A stretch of DNA of 16,238 nucleotides from a bacterium (lineage in GTDB: Bacteria; Vulcanimicrobiota; Xenobia; Xenobiales; Xenobiaceae). The translations under genes were made by a program, and so were the position numbers. This document shows positions 1 through 8,120 of the stretch, piece after piece. The notes below the pieces were generated by a model. It made no database searches. It was not told the origin of the DNA and saw nothing but the letters and a program-made list of their open reading frames with translations. The stretch covers positions 1-16,238 of the forward strand of contig JAFSXO010000135.1 in the NCBI GenBank assembly GCA_017444045.1, read 5' to 3'. The number at the start of each line of letters is the position of its first letter. Position 1 is the first letter of the stretch.

Positions 1-822
1 ACCTTTGAAGGCAGCTTCCGCGGCGAGCAGGCGCCAGCCGATCTGCAGGGTCCCGTTCCCTCGCCCGACCTGCCGGCTCCGGCCGTTACCTCGCTGACCC
101 TGGATTTCCATCCCCAGTGGACCGAAGAGAAAGCGCTTCAAGAGAAGGAAGCCCGCGCAAAAAGTGGAGAAGCGAGCCTGCCTCCGGCTTGCTTAGGCTG
201 CTACATGGAGCACGCGGCGCACACCGCCCAGCCCCACGAGGTAAGCCCGCTGATGTGGGTGCCGCTGCTGGTGCTCTCGCTGTTTGCCATCGGTTTAGGC
301 TTCGTGGGCATTCCTGAAGGGATCAGGGGCTCCGTGAGCTTTTACGAAGCGCACATTTATCCCAGCACTCCCGTGCAGCACCATGTTTTTTCCTGGACTC
401 CTATGGTGCTGAGCATTGCCATCTCGCTCGCTGGCATAGTCCTGGCCTGCATACTGTACAGGCGCGAGGCTATGGCCGGAGAGCGCCGGCTGCGCAGCAT
501 TATGGGACGGCTGGGCACCTGCCTGCAGCAAAAGCTGTATATGGACCACATCTGGGCCAAGCTGCTCAGCGGCACCATGTACACCCTGGCCAAATGCGCC
601 GAGTTCTGCGACGGCAAAATCTTTGACGGCGCTGTAAAGGCCATCGCCAATGGCATCGACAGGCTGGGGAACGTCCTGCGTCAGGAGCACACTGGCTATG
701 TGCAGAACTATCTGTTCATAATCGTCATCGCCTTGCTCGTATTGGCTATAGCCATCGGCTATATCGAGCCAAGCTTTGCCACCAGCCCGCGCTATTGGGC
801 GGAGCTGCTAAAAGCCCACTAA
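1..822 (+). CDS. nuoL: NADH-quinone oxidoreductase subunit L (NuoL), C-terminal part, truncated by window edge
   Basis: This is the C-terminal 273 residues of the antiporter-like complex I subunit NuoL. The frame is open from base 1, so the true start lies left of the window; the ATG at 205 is internal. Window residues 1-8 (TFEGSFRG) match the family's T-F-x-G-x-x-R segment that follows the antiporter core. Next comes a hydrophilic loop (about 9-80), a membrane helix (about 83-105), another (about 125-148), then a long amphipathic stretch (about 170-240) that fits the lateral helix, and a final membrane helix (about 239-260). NuoL pumps protons at the far end of the membrane arm. The loop is longer than I expect and holds C64-x2-C67-x3-H71-x2-H74, which looks like a metal ligand set; this may be chance. 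nuoM follows after 63 bp, as in standard nuo operons. Identity rests on motif and gene order. Confidence 0.93.
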   Translation, partial: TFEGSFRGEQAPADLQGPVPSPDLPAPAVTSLTLDFHPQWTEEKALQEKEARAKSGEASLPPACLGCYMEHAAHTAQPHEVSPLMWVPLLVLSLFAIGLGFVGIPEGIRGSVSFYEAHIYPSTPVQHHVFSWTPMVLSIAISLAGIVLACILYRREAMAGERRLRSIMGRLGTCLQQKLYMDHIWAKLLSGTMYTLAKCAEFCDGKIFDGAVKAIANGIDRLGNVLRQEHTGYVQNYLFIIVIALLVLAIAIGYIEPSFATSPRYWAELLKAH

Positions 823-885
823 CCACCCTGCATTTACCCTCCAGCATTTCGTCTGCTGCTATGTCCGAACAAATAAGGTAACGAT

Positions 886-2418
886 ATGGATCTCTTAGCT
901 AAAGCCATAGATACAGCGCCGCTGCTCAGCATCATCACCCTAACCCCCCTGCTGGCGGCACTGATAATCTTATTCATCTCTCCTAAGAGAGTAAGAACCA
1001 TTCAGACCATAGCTTTATTAGCTACAGGGATCTCGCTGGCGATGGCCATCCGGGTATACGCATCGCTGAGCAGCGCCAATGCGGGGGCATTTCAGTGGCA
1101 GGAGCTGGCAGAATGGCTGCCCGATTTAGGTATCAGCTATCACTTAGGCGTCGACGGCATCTCCGGCCCTATGGTATTGCTGTGCGGTATTATCAGCTTT
1201 ACGGCGGCTCTGCTTTCCCTGCAGATAGACTTCCGCCAAAAGGAATACTTCGCCTTAGCCCTGACAGTCATGAGCGGCGTATTCGGCGTCTTTACCTCGC
1301 TCGACTTATTCCTGTTTATCCTCTTTTACGAACTGGCTTCCGTGCCCATGTTCTTCCTGGTAGGCATCTGGGGCTCTGACAAAATGGGCCAGGGGCGGCC
1401 TATTTACCACCAGCAGGCGGCTATGAAGCTGCTCATCTACCTGCAATTAGGCGGTGCCCTGGTCATGCTCGGCATAATCGGCCTTTACGCCCTGGCAGAC
1501 ATCAACAGCTTCAGCTATATCGCTCTGCTCAAGGCCAATATCAGCAGTGAACAGCAGTACTGGCTGTTCGCCCTAATATTCCTGGGCTTCGCCATCGAAG
1601 CCGGCTTAGTTCCCTTCCACACCTGGCTGCCAGAAGGACATTCCTCGGCTCCAACCGCCCTGTCGATGATGCTGGCCGGCGTACTCCTGAAAATGGGAGG
1701 CTACGGCATCATCCGCATCGCCGTAGGACTGTGCCCCGAAGGGGCTAAGGCCTGGCTCCCGCTGATCGGGTTCATGGCCGTAATCAATATCCTTTACGGC
1801 GCACTCTGCGCCTTAAAGCAGACCGATATTAAGCTGATGATCGCTTATTCCTCGGTGAGCCACATGGGCGTGGTCTTCCTGGGAACCGCCTGCTTAGCGG
1901 AGCCCAATGTGGGAACCTCTGCGATACTCGGCGCTTCCGGCGCTGTATTCCAGATGTTCTCCCACGGCGTAATAACAGCGCTGCTCTTCGCCCTGGCGGG
2001 CACAGTCTACCTTATCACCCATTCCCGCGATTTTTCGGGATGGGGAGGTCTGGCCTCGGTCATGCCCTGGCTGGGAACAGCTTACGTTGTCGCGGCTATG
2101 GGCTCGCTGGGCCTGCCTGGCATGTCCGGCTTCGTGGCCGAGCTGATGGTATTCCTGGGCACCTGGCAGCGCAGTCCCATCCTGGCCGCCTGCGCTATTC
2201 TCGCCCTGGTCATAACCGCCACCTATCTGCTGCGCTCCGTGCACTACGGTTTTTACGGGCCGCTCAACCCCAAATTCGCTGAAGTGCGCGACGCTCATCT
2301 CAGCGAAAAAATCCCCTTCATCATCTTAGCGCTGTCCTCTCTGGCGGCCGGCATCTGCCCCCGCCTGATCACCGACATAACCAGTCCGGCGATCCAAGAG
2401 TTAATTTCGCGCATGTAA
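886..2418 (+). CDS. nuoM: NADH-quinone oxidoreductase subunit M (NuoM)
   Basis: Antiporter-like membrane subunit of complex I (NDH-1), 510 residues, normal length, about 14 membrane helices. Visible landmarks: Glu149 in FYELASVP (the TM5 glutamate, E144 in E. coli), the broken-helix region VPFHTWLPEGHSSAPTALS at 242-260, Lys269 in GVLLKMGGYG (K265 in E. coli), IAYSSVSHMG at 319-328, and Glu419 in GFVAEL. At the position of the essential TM7 lysine (K234 in E. coli, usual context F-x-x-K-x-P) the protein has Glu238, codon GAA at 1597-1599. That is a charge reversal in the proton path. The start ATG is preceded by AAGG about 8 bases upstream. The gene lies between nuoL and nuoN and is surely co-transcribed. 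Proton-translocating ability with E238 is unknown. Confidence 0.96.
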   Translation: MDLLAKAIDTAPLLSIITLTPLLAALIILFISPKRVRTIQTIALLATGISLAMAIRVYASLSSANAGAFQWQELAEWLPDLGISYHLGVDGISGPMVLLCGIISFTAALLSLQIDFRQKEYFALALTVMSGVFGVFTSLDLFLFILFYELASVPMFFLVGIWGSDKMGQGRPIYHQQAAMKLLIYLQLGGALVMLGIIGLYALADINSFSYIALLKANISSEQQYWLFALIFLGFAIEAGLVPFHTWLPEGHSSAPTALSMMLAGVLLKMGGYGIIRIAVGLCPEGAKAWLPLIGFMAVINILYGALCALKQTDIKLMIAYSSVSHMGVVFLGTACLAEPNVGTSAILGASGAVFQMFSHGVITALLFALAGTVYLITHSRDFSGWGGLASVMPWLGTAYVVAAMGSLGLPGMSGFVAELMVFLGTWQRSPILAACAILALVITATYLLRSVHYGFYGPLNPKFAEVRDAHLSEKIPFIILALSSLAAGICPRLITDITSPAIQELISRM

Positions 2419-2440
2419 GTTCAGAAGCAAGGAAAAAAAC

Positions 2441-3964
2441 GTGTCAGCACCGACATCTCCAACAATAGGCCTTTTACCTCTTATCCTGGTGGCTGTAACT
2501 GCTTTGGCAGCCATGCTCTTGGATTTGCGCTCTAAGCCTAATCCGCGCCTGCAGAACAGCTGCACCGTAATCGGGCTGCTGCTGGCTGCGCTAAGCGTAA
2601 TACCCATTCAAAGCCAGATATCCGCCAGCGGCCAGCCTTTTACCTATTGGTCAGGCATTATCGCTGTCGACGGCATGGCGTCTATGTTTACGGCTCTAGC
2701 CTGCCTAAGCGGAGCGTTGGCACTGATTTTTTCCATCGACTATCTGCAGACCAAACGCGCCTATCCCGGAGAGTATATAACCCTGATTCCCTTTGTGGTT
2801 TTGGGTCTATCCCTAGCCTGCTCTACCAAAGAGCTGCTGACGTTCTTTTTAGCCTTCGAGCTGATGTCGCTGCCCCTCTACGCCATGGCAGCCTGGGGAC
2901 GCTTTGATCTAAAATCCAGCGAGGCCGGGTTTAAATATTTTATCAACGGCGCCGTTTCCTCGGCGATTATGTTCTACGGAATAAGCCTGATCTTCGGCAC
3001 CACGGGCTCGACCTTCTTCGACCAGCTGGCCATAAACTTCGATTTGGTATCCACCCCGCGCCACGCCTTTGTCCTGGGCAGTCTGATGTTCGCGGGCGCC
3101 CTGCTCTTCAAAATCGCGGTAGCTCCCTTCCACTTCTGGGCTCCCGATGTCTATGAAGGCGCCCCCGCGCCCGCCGGAATGTTTATATCCACCGCTCCCA
3201 AGGCCACCATCATAGCCTTTATAATGCGGGCATTTTGGAGTTCCTTGGCCATACAGAGCATGGAATTCCGTTTAGAGGATGTATGGACTGTCACCTTCTG
3301 CTCGCTGGCTTTGCTGTCGATGACCTGGGGTAATATTGCCGCTCTGCGCCAGAGCAATATAAAACGCCTCATGGCCTTTTCCGGCATAGCCCAAATCGGC
3401 TACACCATGCTCGGCGTAATGACTGCCGCGCGCAGCACCGGCGTAGCCACCATGGGCATAAGCGCCGCCGTTTTCTACATCACCATGTACAGCTTCGCCA
3501 ATCTGGCGGCCTGGTCGGTCATAGTGCTGGTGGAGTATCAGCGCGGCAGCTCCGAAATCTCCGCCTACAAAGGCCTGGCCAAAAGCAATCCCTTCCTGGC
3601 CTTCGTGCTGCTCGTGTCGCTGCTCTCATTGGCTGGCGCTCCCCCTTTAGCCGGCTTTGTGGGTAAGTTTTACCTATTCCGCACCGTATTTTTAGCGCAC
3701 AGCGGCTGGTGGTGGGTAGTTCTGGCCGCCCTCGTGAACTCGGTAATCTCTCTGTATTACTATTATGGCATACTGCGCCCCGTATATTTCGAGGAGCCTG
3801 CCGACAATCAGGCTGCCAGCGGAGAGCTTCAGGCATCCTGGAGCGTCAGAGTAGGCCTAACCGTCTGTCTGATCATGATCGCTTTCGTGGGCTTATGCCC
3901 CACCCTAGTGCAGATGGGCGCCAGCGCCGGCGCACAGGTACTAAGCAGCGCGGTTTTGCCATAG
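2441..3964 (+). CDS. nuoN: NADH-quinone oxidoreductase subunit N (NuoN)
   Basis: Third antiporter-like subunit of complex I, 507 residues, polytopic. The family's charged residues are all in place: Glu140 in FLAFELMSLPLY, Lys224 in LFKIAVAPFHFWAPDVYEG, Lys254 in STAPKA, and Lys409 in AGFVGKFYLF (E133, K217, K247 and K395 in E. coli). The PFHFWAPDVYEGAP segment is diagnostic for NuoN over NuoL or NuoM. The start is GTG at 2441, with AAGGA seven bases upstream; no better in-frame ATG precedes it. It begins 22 bp after the nuoM stop and is the last nuo gene here, the usual end of the operon. Unlike NuoM next door, its channel lysine is conserved. Confidence 0.97.
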   Translation: MSAPTSPTIGLLPLILVAVTALAAMLLDLRSKPNPRLQNSCTVIGLLLAALSVIPIQSQISASGQPFTYWSGIIAVDGMASMFTALACLSGALALIFSIDYLQTKRAYPGEYITLIPFVVLGLSLACSTKELLTFFLAFELMSLPLYAMAAWGRFDLKSSEAGFKYFINGAVSSAIMFYGISLIFGTTGSTFFDQLAINFDLVSTPRHAFVLGSLMFAGALLFKIAVAPFHFWAPDVYEGAPAPAGMFISTAPKATIIAFIMRAFWSSLAIQSMEFRLEDVWTVTFCSLALLSMTWGNIAALRQSNIKRLMAFSGIAQIGYTMLGVMTAARSTGVATMGISAAVFYITMYSFANLAAWSVIVLVEYQRGSSEISAYKGLAKSNPFLAFVLLVSLLSLAGAPPLAGFVGKFYLFRTVFLAHSGWWWVVLAALVNSVISLYYYYGILRPVYFEEPADNQAASGELQASWSVRVGLTVCLIMIAFVGLCPTLVQMGASAGAQVLSSAVLP

Positions 3965-4040
3965 ATGCTTCGTTTAATGCCGATACCGTCAGCAAACCAG
4001 CACCGACATAACATCATTATCGATTGCAAAAGGAAATGCC

Positions 4041-5528
4041 ATGAATCTTATCAGCCAAGCTAGAGCGGCCAATATCTGCAGCAAATTCAAGAATCTCAGG
4101 ATTCTGGTAGTTGGCGATATTATGCTAGACCACTGGGTCTGGGGCGAGGTCTCGCGCATCTGTCCCGAAGCTCCCGTTCCCGTTGTCAACGTAAGCCATT
4201 CTAGCTACACCCTGGGCGGCGCGGCCAACGTTGCCGCCAACCTGCGGGCTTTAGGAGCCAAGGTAGATATCGCCAGCGTAGTAGGCGCCGATGATGCGGG
4301 ACGCCGCCTGCGCCTGCTGCTGCAGCGCTTAGGCATAGGCATGGAAGGTTTGTTCACCCAGGATAACTGCCCCACTATTCTGAAAAGCCGCATAATTGCC
4401 AACAACCAGCAGGTTGTGCGCGCCGATATCGAGCAGTGCCGCACGCCGAACGAAAGCGTATTCAGCAAGGTGGCCGATTATATACGCGACCATAATCATG
4501 AATACCAGGCCGTGGTCTTTTCGGACTACAATAAAGGGCTACTCTGGAACGGCCAGGCTAGCAGGCTCATCCAGCTCATCCAGGGCGTACCCGTCATTGC
4601 CGGTCCCAAACCCAGCAATGTAAATTCCTTTTCTGGCATCGATACCATTACCCTCAATTCCAGCGAAAGCAGCCAGGCCACCGGCTACAACACCGACACC
4701 AATGAAGGTCTGGAAAAAGCTGGCAGCCGTCTTTTGCAGGATACTGAATGCACCAATGCTATTATAACCTTAAGCGCCCGGGGCATGTCGCTATTCCGCC
4801 AGGATCAGCCGATGCAAAAGGTACCGGCCCTAGCCTCTCAGGTTTACGATGTCAGCGGCGCCGGAGATACCGTGCTAGCCATGTTAGCCTTATGCCGCGC
4901 CTGCGGTATAGCTCCCGACGAAGCTATTCGCATGGCCAGCCACGCCGCTGCTATCGTGGTGCGCAAGGTCGGCACAGCTACGGTAAGCTGCGAAGAGCTG
5001 ATAGAGTCCATCGACAGCAGCGCCAACGCCAACGTTTTTGATTCCCAGCGCAAAATACTAACCCTCGATGAAGCCTATGAGCGCGTACAGAGCTGGCGCC
5101 AGGAGCCGCATCCTAAATGTGTGGTATTCACCAACGGCTGCTTCTATATACTGCATTCGGGACACCTGCACACTCTGCAAACCGCCCGCCGAGAGGGCGA
5201 CGCGCTAATCGTCGGGCTAAATTCCGACGCCTCGGTGCGCCGGCTTAAAGGCGATACGCGCCCCATCAATCCCGAGCAGGAGCGCGCCGAGCTTCTGGCA
5301 GCTATGGAGTGCGTCGATGCCGTGGTCATTTTCGACGAGGACACTCCCCTTCAGCTCATCGAGCGCCTGCAGCCCGATGTCCACGTGAAGGGCGGCGATT
5401 ATAGCCCTGACGACCTGCCAGAAGCCAAGACCGTGCACAGCTACGGAGGCAAGCTGGTGCTGGCTAAGCTTCTGCCCGGCCACTCCACCACCGAGATTGT
5501 GCTCAAAGCCAAGGGACAGCAAGCCTAG
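4041..5528 (+). CDS. hldE: Bifunctional heptose 7-phosphate kinase / heptose 1-phosphate adenylyltransferase (HldE)
   Basis: Cytosolic two-domain enzyme making ADP-D-glycero-beta-D-manno-heptose for the LPS inner core. The ribokinase-like (PfkB) domain covers about 1-325: VVGDIMLDHWVWG at 23-35, PEAPVPVV at 42-49, GGAANVAANL at 59-68, NSSE at 206-209 (N-x-x-E), and DVSGAGD with catalytic Asp276. The adenylyltransferase domain covers about 340-492: TNGCFYILHSGH with H372 and H375 (HxGH), NSDASVRRLKGD at 394-405, VKGGDY at 449-454, and HSTTEI at 481-486. The 495-residue length is normal for the fused enzyme. Two oddities: the usual D in GCFD is Tyr369 (TAT), and the usual D of the DPK segment is Gly188 (AGPKPSN). 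The ATG has AAAGGA eight to twelve bases upstream. It lies 76 bp after nuoN and 3 bp before the LpxB-like gene, so it likely opens an LPS operon. Confidence 0.95.
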   Translation: MNLISQARAANICSKFKNLRILVVGDIMLDHWVWGEVSRICPEAPVPVVNVSHSSYTLGGAANVAANLRALGAKVDIASVVGADDAGRRLRLLLQRLGIGMEGLFTQDNCPTILKSRIIANNQQVVRADIEQCRTPNESVFSKVADYIRDHNHEYQAVVFSDYNKGLLWNGQASRLIQLIQGVPVIAGPKPSNVNSFSGIDTITLNSSESSQATGYNTDTNEGLEKAGSRLLQDTECTNAIITLSARGMSLFRQDQPMQKVPALASQVYDVSGAGDTVLAMLALCRACGIAPDEAIRMASHAAAIVVRKVGTATVSCEELIESIDSSANANVFDSQRKILTLDEAYERVQSWRQEPHPKCVVFTNGCFYILHSGHLHTLQTARREGDALIVGLNSDASVRRLKGDTRPINPEQERAELLAAMECVDAVVIFDEDTPLQLIERLQPDVHVKGGDYSPDDLPEAKTVHSYGGKLVLAKLLPGHSTTEIVLKAKGQQA

Positions 5529-5531
5529 AAC

Positions 5532-6785
5532 ATGAAGCCCGACACCATCATATTTGTATGCAACAGCCCCGGAGAGATCGCCGGGTGGCTGCAGCCTTTA
5601 GTATATGAAGCGCGCCGACGCTGGCCTCAATGCCGTCTGGTACTGCAGCTGCTGCTCTGTGAGTTCGCTTCTGGGGCCGAAGCGCGCGTAAGCCATGAGC
5701 TGCTGGGCATAGAAGAGGTGCTCTCGCCGTACAGATATGCCGACATGCTATTCAGGCGCATGGCTAGGTACAGAAATCCTCTAATTATCCATCTGGGCGG
5801 CGATATGTTTTATTCCGCCCTGCTGGCCAAGCGCTGGAAGGTGCCGCTCTGGATTTATGTGTGGGGACGAAAATGGCTGGACCGCGCCTTCTGCGGCTAT
5901 TTCGTACGCAACAGCCACGATGTGGAGGTGCTGACCAAAGCTGGTATCTCGGCCCAAAAGGTGCGCCTGGTTGGTGATCTCGTCGCCGATGCCACCGCGG
6001 CTGCCCTAGAGCGCCAAAGGGAACACCGCTCCAAAGCTGCCGTATCAGACAGTCCCGCTTCCAGCAGCGCCAGCGGGCCGCTCATCAGCTTTCTGCCGGG
6101 CAGCCGCGAGCGCGAGCTGAGCGGCTTGGCTCCCTTTTTCATGGAAACTGCTCAGATAATCAAGAGCAGCATACCCGACTGCCGTTTTCAGATTATAGTA
6201 TCCCCCTTTATAAACCCCCAGGCTATGCACCGGCTTCTGACCGCGCCGCCTACAGAAGGAGTAAACGGAGTGCGCTGCCATTGCGACAGCCGCGTCATCT
6301 TCGACGACCTCCACACCCAAATCTCCATTGTGCGCGAGGACCATTTAGCCCATTTAGCCGATTCCACATTAGCCGTAACCATACCCGGCACCAAAACCAG
6401 CGAACTGGGCTGCTTAGGCGTACCCATGCTGACTATTCTGCCCCTAAACCGACCGGACTTGCTGCCCATAAAAGGACTGATAGGGCTGCTCGATTTCCTG
6501 CCCTGGATTGGTCTGCGCCTCAAACGCCTGCTGGTCACGCGCTTTGCCAAGCCCAGCCGTCTGTATGCCCTGCCAAATATATTAGCCCAGCGCCAGATCG
6601 TTCCAGAGATGGTCGGCGTTTTATCAGCGGAATCCGTAGCCCAAGAGACCCTAAAGCTATTGCAGTCACCCGAAGCCTTGCAGACGCAGACACACGAGCT
6701 GCTCGATCTGTACGCAAGCCATAAAGGTGCATCCCAAAGAATTTTCGATATACTAGGAGATAACAGCCAATGGCCCTCGATGTAA
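5532..6785 (+). CDS. LpxB-related glycosyltransferase (lipid-A-disaccharide synthase-related protein)
   Basis: A 417-residue GT-B fold protein distantly related to LpxB. The N-terminus reads FVCNSPGEIAGWLQPLV (8-24), not the SAGExSGD of true LpxB. Other landmarks: HLGGDMF at 87-93, a nucleotide-sugar type loop FLPGSRERE at 187-195, and TIPGTKTSELGCLGVPM at 283-299 followed by LPLNRPDLLP. Conserved IVPEMVG occurs at 356-362. I recognise this pattern as the LpxB-related family known in cyanobacteria and others, whose substrate is not established to my knowledge. It has no signal peptide; a hydrophobic stretch around 313-336 could be a membrane-associating patch. It starts 3 bp after hldE and overlaps the next glycosyltransferase by 16 bp, implying translational coupling and a shared envelope-glycan role. 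Acting as the actual LpxB of this organism is possible but less likely given the motif changes. Confidence 0.8.
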   Translation: MKPDTIIFVCNSPGEIAGWLQPLVYEARRRWPQCRLVLQLLLCEFASGAEARVSHELLGIEEVLSPYRYADMLFRRMARYRNPLIIHLGGDMFYSALLAKRWKVPLWIYVWGRKWLDRAFCGYFVRNSHDVEVLTKAGISAQKVRLVGDLVADATAAALERQREHRSKAAVSDSPASSSASGPLISFLPGSRERELSGLAPFFMETAQIIKSSIPDCRFQIIVSPFINPQAMHRLLTAPPTEGVNGVRCHCDSRVIFDDLHTQISIVREDHLAHLADSTLAVTIPGTKTSELGCLGVPMLTILPLNRPDLLPIKGLIGLLDFLPWIGLRLKRLLVTRFAKPSRLYALPNILAQRQIVPEMVGVLSAESVAQETLKLLQSPEALQTQTHELLDLYASHKGASQRIFDILGDNSQWPSM

Positions 6786-7654
6786 GCGTAGTTATCAGCA
6801 CTCGCAATAATTTAGAAGGCTTAAAAAGAGTGCTGACTTCACTAGATGAACAGACCTTCCTTGAAAACCGCTATGAAATCTTTGTAGCCGACGATTCCGA
6901 CAATTCAGAGACACAGGATCATGTGACCTCTCTGTCGCGGCCAAAGGTCGCCACGTATTATTACAGCAGCGAGAGACAGGGTTATCAGGCTGGACGCAAC
7001 AAATGCATAAAGCAAACGGAAAGCAATATTATCCTGTTTCTGAATGACAGCTGTGTGGCTCCCGCCACCTTAATAGAAGAGCATTTCAAAGCCCATGTCG
7101 CTTTCCCCCATGCTATCGTCCGTGGCCCGCTGATGCCTTTGCGCGGTTTAGTAATGGCTGAACTGCCGCCATTCACTGCCCCGCAGTTAGATTTTACCAT
7201 CATAAATTCATCTATACCCAGGCTAGGTATAGCTAAAATAGAGACCTTTGACGAGGCCTGCCAGGAGAGCTTTCAGGATACTGAGATGTATTGGCGTCTG
7301 CGGGAATGCGGATTCAAAGAGACCTTTGTATCACCCTGCTATTGCTTTCAGAACTACCTGTGCTACCAAGAGCACAGCCTAGCCACGATTAAAAGCCGTG
7401 CCAAGTATTTAGCCGACAGCGCAATTGAATATTACAGATCCCAGCCCTCAAGCTCTAGGCAAGAGGCGATTCAGCTAGATTTTCACCTCAATGTGCTTCA
7501 GCTGCTACTGGCCAATTCGGCCGGCCACTCTATTGCCTCTTCTTTCCTGCAGGGAAAGCTTGAAGGCACCGGCTGGCTGCAGTCCTCCCTCATGGACTCC
7601 GAGTTTTATTACTACTATTACAGATTTCTTAAAGAGCAGCTCAGAAGCATATAA
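6770..7654 (+). CDS. Family 2 glycosyltransferase
   Basis: A 294-residue cytosolic GT-A fold enzyme, likely transferring sugar from an NDP-sugar to an envelope glycan. The N-terminal VSVVISTRNNLEGLKRVLTS (5-24) and FVADDSDN (38-45) are the GT2 nucleotide-binding start. ERQGYQAGRNKCI (68-80) matches the G-x-x-x-x-R-N segment. At the DxD position it has LNDS (91-94), so the metal motif is degenerate. DTEMYWRLRECGF (170-182) matches the ED-x-x-x-x-R acceptor-base motif. The C-terminus (about 195-294) is not a recognised domain and ends with a run of five tyrosines (280-284). The first codons overlap the LpxB-like gene by 16 bp; AGGAG lies about 11 bases before ATG. Parts of the gene are visibly more AT-rich than its neighbours (about 38% GC at 6781-6840 by hand count against about 55% at 5701-5760), which can mean later acquisition. 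Substrate unknown. Confidence 0.87.
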   Translation: MALDVSVVISTRNNLEGLKRVLTSLDEQTFLENRYEIFVADDSDNSETQDHVTSLSRPKVATYYYSSERQGYQAGRNKCIKQTESNIILFLNDSCVAPATLIEEHFKAHVAFPHAIVRGPLMPLRGLVMAELPPFTAPQLDFTIINSSIPRLGIAKIETFDEACQESFQDTEMYWRLRECGFKETFVSPCYCFQNYLCYQEHSLATIKSRAKYLADSAIEYYRSQPSSSRQEAIQLDFHLNVLQLLLANSAGHSIASSFLQGKLEGTGWLQSSLMDSEFYYYYYRFLKEQLRSI

Positions 7655-7692
7655 AAGTATCTAGCATATAATAGTATCTATATATCTATACA

Positions 7693-8112
7693 TTATTGCA
7701 GCAGCGGCGCCCAAGTATTAAAAGGCCACCAGGGCAAATTGCGCCCTATAAAATAGGCGATAATTATAACCGTAGCCCACACCGCGAAGCGCAGGGACAT
7801 CAGCCAGGACGGTATCGGCCTGGCTAAGTATTGCCAGAGCAGCGTCCTGTAGCCCCACCAAAGCAGAAACGGCAGAGAGGCGATAAGCAGTGGATTATAG
7901 CGCCAGGCGTGATAAAGATCGCCGCGAAGCAGGCTGTATACTGCTCTGGTAGCGCCGCATCCAGGGCAGTATAATCCCGTCAGCTGATACAATACGCACT
8001 TGGGAAAAGCCTTGCTGTACGACGGATAATAGGCCAGCAGCAGCCATCCCCCTAACGCTGCCAGAGCAAGCAGGGCTAAAGCGACCATGAGAAGGCGATA
8101 CCGACCTTTCAT
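7693..8112 (-). CDS. DUF2752 family small membrane protein
   Basis: A 139-residue integral membrane protein with about three helices: 8-28, 74-93 and 108-123. It carries the DUF2752 hallmark CPGCGATR at 49-56 after a hydrophobic segment (KCVLYQLTGLY, 38-48), then RGDLYHAWRYNP (63-74). The family's function is not known; the Cys-x-x-Cys motif with a further Cys39 suggests redox or metal chemistry but this is inference. The ATG lies 8 bp after the parE stop with AGG about eight bases upstream, so it is the third gene of the parC-parE unit. The link to topoisomerase IV may be only co-transcription. Confidence 0.87.
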   Translation of the reverse strand: MKGRYRLLMVALALLALAALGGWLLLAYYPSYSKAFPKCVLYQLTGLYCPGCGATRAVYSLLRGDLYHAWRYNPLLIASLPFLLWWGYRTLLWQYLARPIPSWLMSLRFAVWATVIIIAYFIGRNLPWWPFNTWAPLLQ

Positions 8113-8120
8113 GGCCGAGC

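Noticed and set aside
205..822. NuoL starting at ATG 205
   Set aside because: The frame is open to base 1 and the upstream residues (TFEGSFRG) match NuoL, so the ATG is internal.
1894..2298. 134-codon antisense ORF within nuoM
   Set aside because: A shadow of nuoM codon structure with low-complexity charged sequence and no motif.
7656..7680. AGTATCTA direct repeat in the convergent gap after the GT2 gene
   Set aside because: Two 8-base copies in very AT-rich DNA, no further copy, no hairpin; not convincing as a site.
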